A stretch of 64,000 nt of DNA from JBHOQS01 sp042408875. GTDB lineage: Bacteria; Chloroflexota; UBA11872; JBHOQS01. The stretch lies in NCBI GenBank assembly GCA_042408875.1, contig JBHOQS010000016.1:89705-153704 (forward strand), in the 5' to 3' direction. Positions 1 through 6,301 of this stretch are shown one piece after another; position 1 is the stretch's first letter; every line of letters starts with the position of its first letter. A program made the translations under genes and the position numbers. Under the pieces are notes generated by a model. That model made no database searches. It was given only the letters and a program-made list of their open reading frames with translations, and was not told where the DNA came from.

Positions 1-655
1 GCTCGTAGCGCCCGCGCAGCGCCGCGACGGCCTCGGGCGGCACCTTTCGTGGATCGTACCGCTCGACGTCTACGCCGTTCCAGACTACGCTGATCTTTGA
101 CCCGTCCCAGCCGTGGCTGATCAGGTCATCGCGCATGGCGTGGCTGACGGTGATCACCTGCCGAGCGACGTAGGCCAGCCGCCCCTCCCAATGCAGCACC
201 GCCGGCGATCCGCCATCGGGACGGCGGCCCCATTCGGTGCTGTGTACATGGAAGACCACCGGCGCCGGACTCTGCTCCGCCAGGATCAATCCCGCCATGC
301 CGTGCAGCCAGTCCTGCACGGCCACGACATCAACCGGCTGCCGTGGCACCTCATGGCGCAGAAATTCAGTGGCACAGGCCAGGTTGTTGGTCAGTAGGTC
401 GCTGAAGAAGTTGCCCCAGCCCTGGAGCTCCTCGGAAATCACGTATGGGAACATCGGGCGGGCATCCACGGTTGGCGGTCGTACCACCTTTACGCCATAG
501 TACTCCTCCCGCTCCGCCAGGCCATCGCCACCCATGGTAAACACCGTGATCTCGTGCCCGCCGCGGACGAGCGTGCGGGACATGTAATCCGCGTACGTGC
601 CGAGCCCGCCGAAGATCCGCGGAGGAAACTCCCAACAAAAGAACGTGATTTTCAT
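1..655 (-). CDS. glycogen-synthase-like glycosyltransferase (GT4/GT5 type), 3' end outside window
   Basis: Read on the minus strand from the ATG at 653-655. The protein begins MKITFFCWEFPPRIFGGLGTY and stays open to the window edge (about 218 residues seen). The GGLGTYADYMSRTL stretch is the N-terminal glucosyl-donor loop of glycogen/starch synthases, and the text continues into a typical GT-B N-terminal Rossmann domain (VVAVQDWLHG, FHVHSTEWGRR, VVWNGVDVERYDP). It would transfer glucose from a nucleotide sugar to an alpha-glucan in the cytoplasm. It is third in a minus-strand run after a GT4 transferase and a GH57 enzyme, which suggests an alpha-glucan or compatible-solute operon. The C-terminal catalytic half is not visible, so the donor cannot be assigned. 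Other GT4 roles, such as trehalose or mannosylglycerate synthesis, remain possible. Confidence 0.85.
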   Translation of the reverse strand, partial: MKITFFCWEFPPRIFGGLGTYADYMSRTLVRGGHEITVFTMGGDGLAEREEYYGVKVVRPPTVDARPMFPYVISEELQGWGNFFSDLLTNNLACATEFLRHEVPRQPVDVVAVQDWLHGMAGLILAEQSPAPVVFHVHSTEWGRRPDGGSPAVLHWEGRLAYVARQVITVSHAMRDDLISHGWDGSKISVVWNGVDVERYDPRKVPPEAVAALRGRYE

Positions 656-757
656 GCACGTTACACCAGCGTGTTGTTTCCGGCCACTCGCAGCTGCCCT
701 GCCCGGCGGCTAAACCGGCCGCGCCGCTCTCGCGGCCCCCCGCGCTCCCATCACGCA

Positions 758-1960
758 TCACACATAGGGCTCCAGCGCGGCGATGAAGTTGCGGTAGACG
801 CTCTGCTGCTCCCAGATAATCCCGTGCGGCCCGAGCGCCCACCATTCCTGGGGTGTGAAGTATGCCGAGACCTCCGCCTCCGATCCGGTGCGGCCGTACC
901 ACTGGATGAGATGCAGGTTATCCGACTGGGTCAGCCACAAGGCGAGATCGAGCAGCTGCGGATTGCCGGTCAGCCTAGCCTTGTTATACGCCGCCAGCAT
1001 GAGCTGGAAGATCGCCTGCTGGGCAGCATTGCCCAGGAAGAACTCCATACCGCCGCTGCCGGCCCAGGTGCTGGCGAAAGGGCCCAGCGGTAGATCGTAG
1101 GAACGATCCCCGAACTGCTCCACAGCGCCTCCCACGGTTAGGCAGGTGATGCCGCGCGCCTGGAGTTCGCCGGGCAGGTGCTCCATGAACTCGAAGATGC
1201 CAGTGTCCCGGCTGTGATGTTCACCGAACGTCTCGTAATCCCAGGCCAGGAACACCAAGTCCCCCCAGGTCTCGCGCAGCCAGTGGGCGTAGGTGTCGGC
1301 CAGCAGCGGGTACCCTGGCCACTCTTTGTTCGAGAACCGGTAGCCGACGTCGTCCGAGAGCTCGAAGTGCCGCGGCAGCAGCTTGAGCCCCCCGTGGTGG
1401 TACAGATGCGTGCTCTCGCGCCAGCCCATCACCCAGGGACGGCCATCCAGCACGCCGGCGCGGAAGCCGGCACGGCGCAGTGCGTCACAGATCGGGTCGG
1501 ACATGGCCATCTCCGTGGTATCGGCAACCACGGGCCGACGGCCGAACAGGCGCTCGAGCTCATCACAGCCCTCGCGCATACGCTGGGCGAAATAGGGCAG
1601 ATCGATGAACATGAGGAAGCTGTGGTACGGCTCGACAGCGACCAGTTCGCAGCGCGGGTGAGCGACCAGCTTCTGGAAGAGATCGAGTAACGCGGGGTCC
1701 CACTGCTGTATCTGGCGGATCAGTGAGAGGGAGAAGCCGAGCGACAGGCTCATGCCACGATCGAGCAGGCGGAGCCACATCTCTGTAGCCGGGTAGTAGC
1801 ACCAGCGGGCAACCTTGCGGAAGTACCGCTCGTTCATGCGCTCATCGAACAGGCAGCGTTCGATGTCCTCGGGAGATGCCCCGCGCGGGATCGGCTGGGC
1901 GGGGAGCTTAAGCCGGCGCGGCTGGTGCGCGACGCAGTAGATCGCCAGGTATTCAGCCAT
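758..1960 (-). CDS. glycoside hydrolase family 57 protein (alpha-amylase / alpha-glucanotransferase-like)
   Basis: 400 residues. The GH57 signature regions are visible in order. HQP lies near residue 12 (region 1). ADTTEMAMSDPI carries the likely nucleophile Glu (region 3). AWDYETFGEHH carries the likely acid Asp (region 4). TQSDNLHLIQW is region 5. Family members hydrolyse or transfer alpha-1,4 glucans in the cytoplasm. The start ATG overlaps the stop of the upstream glycosyltransferase (shared bases around 1960), so the two are translationally coupled. The next gene downstream is a glycogen-synthase-like transferase. The context points to intracellular alpha-glucan metabolism. The exact specificity (amylase, branching, 4-alpha-glucanotransferase) cannot be read from the sequence. 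Confidence 0.87.
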   Translation of the reverse strand: MAEYLAIYCVAHQPRRLKLPAQPIPRGASPEDIERCLFDERMNERYFRKVARWCYYPATEMWLRLLDRGMSLSLGFSLSLIRQIQQWDPALLDLFQKLVAHPRCELVAVEPYHSFLMFIDLPYFAQRMREGCDELERLFGRRPVVADTTEMAMSDPICDALRRAGFRAGVLDGRPWVMGWRESTHLYHHGGLKLLPRHFELSDDVGYRFSNKEWPGYPLLADTYAHWLRETWGDLVFLAWDYETFGEHHSRDTGIFEFMEHLPGELQARGITCLTVGGAVEQFGDRSYDLPLGPFASTWAGSGGMEFFLGNAAQQAIFQLMLAAYNKARLTGNPQLLDLALWLTQSDNLHLIQWYGRTGSEAEVSAYFTPQEWWALGPHGIIWEQQSVYRNFIAALEPYV

Positions 1961-3285
1961 CAGGCATGCACCCCCTGTACCACTGCCAGGTAGCGCAGCT
2001 TGCCCAGCAGGTTCTCGATCACGTCGTTCCAGGTAAACCGGCGCGCTGTCTCGCGCCCGGCCGCGCGCACGCGCTCGACTACATTGGGATGGTCAGACAG
2101 GAACTGGATGTAGCCGACGATCTCCTCAGGGTCACCCGTCTCTACAACGATAGAGTTCTCGAACGAGATGGCGTAGTCCTCGCCAGTTGCGCCGACGAAG
2201 GTGACCCCACCGCTCGCCATGGCCTCCAGGCCGACGATGCCGAACGGCTCGTGCCCACTGTTAGCCAACGTGGCATCGGCTGCAGCGTAGCACGTGCGTT
2301 TGAACTCCTCGCTGACGAAGGACCTGATATTGATGACGTCGGCGTCGCGCGCGGCGACGACGGCCTCGATCTCGCCCGCGCAGCCAGAGCCGTCCGGCAG
2401 CCACACGTCCTGGATCCGCAGCCCGCGAGAGGCGGCGTGGTTCAGCACCTCGCCTCCGTGTGGCTCGATGCCGCCGCGAATGATGAACTTCGGTCGTGCG
2501 CCGCGCTCCTTCAGGCGCGCGACCGCTTCGACCGCCATGATCCAGCGCTTATCCGGATCGAAGCGGCCGATCTTGAACAGCAGGAGGTGCCCGTCGAATG
2601 CTTGCCGCAAGCGCGCCACGCCAGCGGGATCCGGGGGGACGAAGAAGCGGTCGGGCACACCGTTCGGCACGACCAGCGGGTTCACGCCGACATCCCACAT
2701 GATGTGCTTCATGTACTTGCTTACGGTGAGCAGGCCCGACACAAAGCTCAGCCGTCCCCAGTTCACCCGGTGGAACGAAAAGACGTTGTTGGCGTTCCAC
2801 AGGAGCACGGCGCGGTGGCGGATGCCGCCGTAGTAGAGCGCATCCGAGATGCGACATAGCGCCTCGGCCGTGTGCCACTCCTCGGCCAGCACCACCAGGA
2901 ATTTGCCTGCCGCGACCGCCGGCCGAGCGATCTCGTGGAAGAAGAAGTGCGGGAGAGAGTCGTTGAGATCGTACAGCTTGGCATCCTCGCCGGCGTAGAC
3001 GCCCTCCGGGTAGTACTTGCTGATCCACTGGCACCAGCGGTAGAGCACCAGCCGCCCGCTCAGCCGCTCCTCTCGCCCCGGCAGCGTAGGGTCGCCGACA
3101 AAGATCAGGTGCGTGGCGAAGCCCTGGGTCGCCAGGGCCTCGGTAAGCTCAGTGACGCGCTCAGCGAGCCCGCCGGCACGAGAGTAGCGGTCAGGCCCTT
3201 CGAACGAGATGACGGCGAATTCCGCATTGTCTGGCCGGATGTCTGCGATCCCTGTAGCCACTGGCGCTACCTCACAGGGGGCCAT
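1960..3285 (-). CDS. glycosyltransferase family 4, GT-B fold
   Basis: 441 residues. The N-terminal domain has the AGGLAERVTELTEAL donor-loop region. The C-terminal domain has the IGRFDPDKRWIMAVEA segment and the EPFGIVGLEAMASGG E-x7-E motif that binds the nucleotide-sugar donor. It is the first gene of the minus-strand operon, and its stop overlaps the start of the GH57 gene. It likely uses UDP- or ADP-glucose in alpha-glucan synthesis with the two downstream genes; this is inferred from context. The ATG at 3283-3285 has only a weak ribosome binding site, so an internal start a few codons later is possible. Confidence 0.82.
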   Translation of the reverse strand: MAPCEVAPVATGIADIRPDNAEFAVISFEGPDRYSRAGGLAERVTELTEALATQGFATHLIFVGDPTLPGREERLSGRLVLYRWCQWISKYYPEGVYAGEDAKLYDLNDSLPHFFFHEIARPAVAAGKFLVVLAEEWHTAEALCRISDALYYGGIRHRAVLLWNANNVFSFHRVNWGRLSFVSGLLTVSKYMKHIMWDVGVNPLVVPNGVPDRFFVPPDPAGVARLRQAFDGHLLLFKIGRFDPDKRWIMAVEAVARLKERGARPKFIIRGGIEPHGGEVLNHAASRGLRIQDVWLPDGSGCAGEIEAVVAARDADVINIRSFVSEEFKRTCYAAADATLANSGHEPFGIVGLEAMASGGVTFVGATGEDYAISFENSIVVETGDPEEIVGYIQFLSDHPNVVERVRAAGRETARRFTWNDVIENLLGKLRYLAVVQGVHA

Positions 3286-3558
3286 CCCGCGCGCCTGGAA
3301 AGCACACCGCTTCCCACGAGCGGCGCGAGTGTACTCCGGCGCCTACTTTAGCATGCCCGCGCGCCATTGGGTAGAGGTTCGCGCTACACTAGCGCGTACC
3401 ACGCCTATGCCTTACTCGTTGTGATCGGTGAGGTCCGCTGTCGCTGGCGGATCGATGGCACGGCTAGAGCTGGCCATCTCAGTGAAGAATCCTCTTATGC
3501 CAGCATATGCTCTGTGAGCCAACTGACTTGAGTGGACACGCATATGAGGAGCAACTCA
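3286..3558. other. divergent intergenic region between the glucan operon and the ubiquitin-like cassette
   Basis: About 270 bases without a supported gene. It must hold the promoters of both divergent operons, but no convincing -35/-10 pair was picked by eye. A GAGGAG ribosome binding site lies at 3546-3551, seven bases before the chosen Ubl start. Confidence 0.4.
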
Positions 3559-3780
3559 ATGGGAGCGAAACGGATCATCGTCAACGGACGAGAGGTACTC
3601 GTGCCGGACGCCCTGCTCACTGGCCGAGAGCTGAAGGAGCTCGCAGCGATCGAGCCCGGCCGGCATCTGGTGCGCCAGCGCCCGCATGAATCCCAGCTGG
3701 TCGCTGACGACCAGCCAGTGAAGCTGGAGGATGGCGACTACTTCGCCGACCTCCCTACGTACCGCCGCGGAGGCGCGTGA
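3559..3780 (+). CDS. ubiquitin-like modifier (Multi_ubiq-type beta-grasp), C-terminus GGA
   Basis: 73 residues from the ATG at 3559, chosen because GAGGAG lies seven bases upstream; GTG 3532 and ATG 3544 are alternatives. The pattern IIVNGREVLVPD ... LTGRELKELAAI ... VKLEDGDYFADLPTYRRGGA matches the prokaryotic multi-ubiquitin beta-grasp domain as I recall it. It would be adenylated at its C-terminus by the E1 encoded two genes on and passed through the E2 to a target. The C-terminus is RRGGA, not a free diglycine. One alanine must therefore be trimmed to expose Gly-Gly, and the JAB domain of the same cassette is the obvious candidate. The stop codon region supplies the ribosome binding site of the E2 gene. 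The function in the cell is unknown. Confidence 0.82.
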   Translation: MGAKRIIVNGREVLVPDALLTGRELKELAAIEPGRHLVRQRPHESQLVADDQPVKLEDGDYFADLPTYRRGGA

Positions 3781-3783
3781 GCG

Positions 3784-4266
3784 GTGCGCTGGCTCCCCTG
3801 GACCTGGCCGGGCGCTGGTCGCCGCGCACCGGTTACTGCGCATCCCCGCGCCGTGCGGGTTCAGCAGGAGGTCGCCCTGCTGCGCCTGCGGTTCAAGCAT
3901 GTCGCCTACGACGACCTGGGCTACCGCTGGGTGCATCTCCCCAGGTTTGAGCTGCCCGAGGGCTGGAGCAAGCGCGAGACCGAGCTGCTGGTCATGCTCC
4001 CGCCAGCATACCCCCAGCTCCCGCCGGATGGCTTCTTTCTGGATAAGCGCTTGACCACACGCCGGGGCCGGACGCCGGGGCACTATTTCCAGGAGCAGGG
4101 TCGGCACAATCCCTATGCGGACCGCGGGTGGGCCTGGTACTGCGTCCACTTGAGCGGCGGGGGTCGAGGCGGCTGGCGCGCCGGCGCTGATGTGTTGCAG
4201 GGGGATAGCCTGCTCACGTACATCGAAGTGATCCGCCTGGTGCTCAGCCAGGCGGCGGCAGAGTAG
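3784..4266 (+). CDS. prokaryotic E2-like ubiquitin-conjugating protein (Prok-E2_E type)
   Basis: 160 residues from the GTG at 3784. GGAGG at 3769-3773 inside the Ubl gene gives the ribosome binding site, and the genes are three bases apart. Visible E2 features are LLVMLPPAYPQLPPDGFF (the P-x-YP strand/turn region), then WAWYCVHLSGG, and a C-terminal helix LLTYIEVIRLVLSQ after a GW segment. Cys120 is the only cysteine in the whole protein and sits where the family has its thioester cysteine. It would accept the Ubl from the E1 and transfer it to a target or directly to membrane or protein amines. The N-terminal 25 residues look poorly conserved, so the true start could be later. Confidence 0.82.
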   Translation: MRWLPWTWPGAGRRAPVTAHPRAVRVQQEVALLRLRFKHVAYDDLGYRWVHLPRFELPEGWSKRETELLVMLPPAYPQLPPDGFFLDKRLTTRRGRTPGHYFQEQGRHNPYADRGWAWYCVHLSGGGRGGWRAGADVLQGDSLLTYIEVIRLVLSQAAAE

Positions 4267-4312
4267 ACAGAGCGAGGCACAGAAAGAGCGGGTACAGGAA
4301 GGTAGGCGACAC

Positions 4313-5767
4313 ATGGGCGGGAAACCGGTGCGCCGCATGCGCGTTCCGGCATCGCTCTGGGACGAGCTACGCAGCGGGCTGCTCAGCGACCCGACACGGG
4401 AGCACAGCGCCTTCCTATTGGCCGGCGCTGTGCGCGCTGGTGAGAGCACGACCCTCCTGGCGCGAGAGATCATCGCCGCGCCGCCAGACGCCTATGTGGA
4501 GCAGACCGCCGCCTCGCTTGTGCTCAGCCGCGAGTTCGTGCAGTTAGTGCTGTGGCGTTGCTATCGCGAGGGCCACCATCTCATTGAGGCGCATAGCCAC
4601 CCCTTCGCCCGCGGACATGTCAGCTTCTCGGCTACCGACCGGCGCTATGAAGAGCAGTTCTTTCCATACGTAGCCCGCAAGATCCCAGGCATCGTCCATG
4701 CCTCGCTGGTGCTCGGACAGGATTGTCTGGATGCGCACATGTGGGAGCCTGGGCGCGGGGTTGTGGCACTCGATGAAGTGCAGGTCGTCGGTGCAGTGCT
4801 CCAGCGCCTGCGGCCATGCAGTGCCGGGCCAGCGCCCGCCGCACCGGCTGACCCTGATCCCACACTTGACCGGCAGGTCCGGGCATTCGGCCGGGCCGGC
4901 CAGAGCTGGCTGGCCGCGGCCACCATCGCTATCGTCGGGCTCGGCGGCACTGGCTCGCTAGTGTGCCAGCAGCTGGCCCACCTGGGCGCTGGCCGACTCG
5001 TCCTAGTGGACCCTGAGCGCATCGAGCCAAGCAACCTGAACCGGCTAGCGGGTGCGTCGGCGCGCGACGCAGCCGAGAGCACGCTGAAGGTTGAGGTCGC
5101 GCGGCGCTATGCGCAGGCGGTGCGTCCTGATCTCGAGATCGACGCTGTCGCTGCGTCGGCGCTGGAGCCGGCGGCACAGGAGTACCTGAAGCAGGCGGAT
5201 CTCCTGATCGGCTGCGTCGATAACGAGGCTGCGCGCGTAGTGCTGAACTGGCTCGCGGTCACCTGCTACATCCCCTATGTGGATTGCGGCGTCGGGCTGG
5301 ATGCTGCGGACGGGCGGCTGCGGCACGGTGGCGGCCAGGTGCGTGTCGTGCTCCCCGGCAGTTTCTGTCTCGAATGCATCGACGGGATTGATCGCGAGGA
5401 GGCCTCGGCCGAGCTCAGCGCGGGGAGCGTGCGCCAGGAACGCCGGGCGCGAGGCTATATTGCGTCCGCGGACGTGCCGGCTCCGGCGGTGATGTTCCTG
5501 AACAGCACGGTCGCCTCGCTGGCCGTGCAGGAGGCTATAAACGTACTGCTCGGGTTCAAGCCCTGCCAGCCCTACCTGCACTACGATCTCCTCGGCGGGC
5601 GACTGACCTCCCTCGCGGCCGAGCGGCGGCCTGGCTGCGCGGTGTGCGGCCTCGTGGCCGGTGCAGGCGACGTGGCGGCCACATGGTGGGCATCGTTCGA
5701 AGAATCATCAGAAGAAGAGGACGGTATCCCGGCGAACCTGCCGATTGTCGCCAGCACGTCGGAGTGA
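4313..5767 (+). CDS. JAB/MPN+ isopeptidase fused to ThiF/E1-like Ubl-activating enzyme
   Basis: 484 residues, two enzymes in one chain. Residues about 15-150 are a JAB metallopeptidase: Glu52, H94-S-H96-P, Ser106 and Asp109 supply the JAMM zinc site (spacing H-x-H-x9-S-x2-D, slightly longer than the textbook x7). Residues about 185-450 are an E1/MoeB/ThiF adenylation domain: GLGGTG at 209-214, Asp233, NLNR at 241-244, Lys259 and Asp303 bind ATP-Mg and the Ubl tail. CLEC (352-355) and CAVC (442-445) form the structural zinc site. The tail is acidic (ESSEEED). No cysteine lies in the usual catalytic crossover loop between residues 356 and 400; Cys301, Cys318 and Cys325 are the nearest. The fusion would both process or remove the Ubl and activate it. 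It follows the E2 gene by 46 bases. Confidence 0.9.
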   Translation: MGGKPVRRMRVPASLWDELRSGLLSDPTREHSAFLLAGAVRAGESTTLLAREIIAAPPDAYVEQTAASLVLSREFVQLVLWRCYREGHHLIEAHSHPFARGHVSFSATDRRYEEQFFPYVARKIPGIVHASLVLGQDCLDAHMWEPGRGVVALDEVQVVGAVLQRLRPCSAGPAPAAPADPDPTLDRQVRAFGRAGQSWLAAATIAIVGLGGTGSLVCQQLAHLGAGRLVLVDPERIEPSNLNRLAGASARDAAESTLKVEVARRYAQAVRPDLEIDAVAASALEPAAQEYLKQADLLIGCVDNEAARVVLNWLAVTCYIPYVDCGVGLDAADGRLRHGGGQVRVVLPGSFCLECIDGIDREEASAELSAGSVRQERRARGYIASADVPAPAVMFLNSTVASLAVQEAINVLLGFKPCQPYLHYDLLGGRLTSLAAERRPGCAVCGLVAGAGDVAATWWASFEESSEEEDGIPANLPIVASTSE

Positions 5768-5773
5768 TGGGCG

Positions 5774-6268
5774 GTGCGCCCTGTTCCTGTCAATCGGAGC
5801 GCCCTGCGCGCGGCCGGCCCGCGCCGGCTCATAGTGTGGCCACGGCTGCTGCGCCTGCCGTGGCGGTGGCAGGCACTGGCGCTCCTGGCCGGCAGCGGGG
5901 CAGGCTGGATCCTGCTTGTGGAGGGAGGCGCATGGGCCGGGCGTGCCCTTCTCTCGCAGTCTACCGCGCCGTGGCTGCTGGACGTGTTGGCCCGCGCCGC
6001 CGGTCTCTATCTGGTTCTGGCCGGAGCACGGTCGCTGCTGGCGACGGCCGGGTTGACACGGTATGAGGCGGCGCCCTTCCTTGTGCGCCTCCATACCACG
6101 ATCGTGCAATGCGCCGGCCTCTGTGTCCTGGCACCGCTTGTCCTGAGCGGCGCGCTGATCATCGCTCTCGGCTGGGTCGCCCTGGCGACCACCGGGGACA
6201 CGGAGCGGGCCCGCCGCTGGCTGGGCGCGGGCCGGCGCGCGCTGCACCTCAGCTTTCTGGCTGAGTGA
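5774..6268 (+). CDS. integral membrane protein of the ubiquitin-like cassette, unknown function
   Basis: 164 residues from a GTG six bases after the E1 stop. Hydrophobic spans appear near residues 32-52 (WQALALLAGSGAGWILLV), 68-88 (LLDVLARAAGLYLVLAG) and 112-137 (CAGLCVLAPLVLSGALIIAL). They are linked by Arg-rich loops, giving three likely membrane helices. There are no recognisable catalytic motifs and I do not recognise the family. The tight spacing makes co-translation with the Ubl-E2-E1 genes likely. It could be the membrane anchor, target or effector of the conjugation system, or simply a downstream passenger. Confidence 0.65.
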   Translation: MRPVPVNRSALRAAGPRRLIVWPRLLRLPWRWQALALLAGSGAGWILLVEGGAWAGRALLSQSTAPWLLDVLARAAGLYLVLAGARSLLATAGLTRYEAAPFLVRLHTTIVQCAGLCVLAPLVLSGALIIALGWVALATTGDTERARRWLGAGRRALHLSFLAE

Positions 6269-6301
6269 GACCGCTGCTGGCTGGCTGCCTACTTACTCTG
6301 C

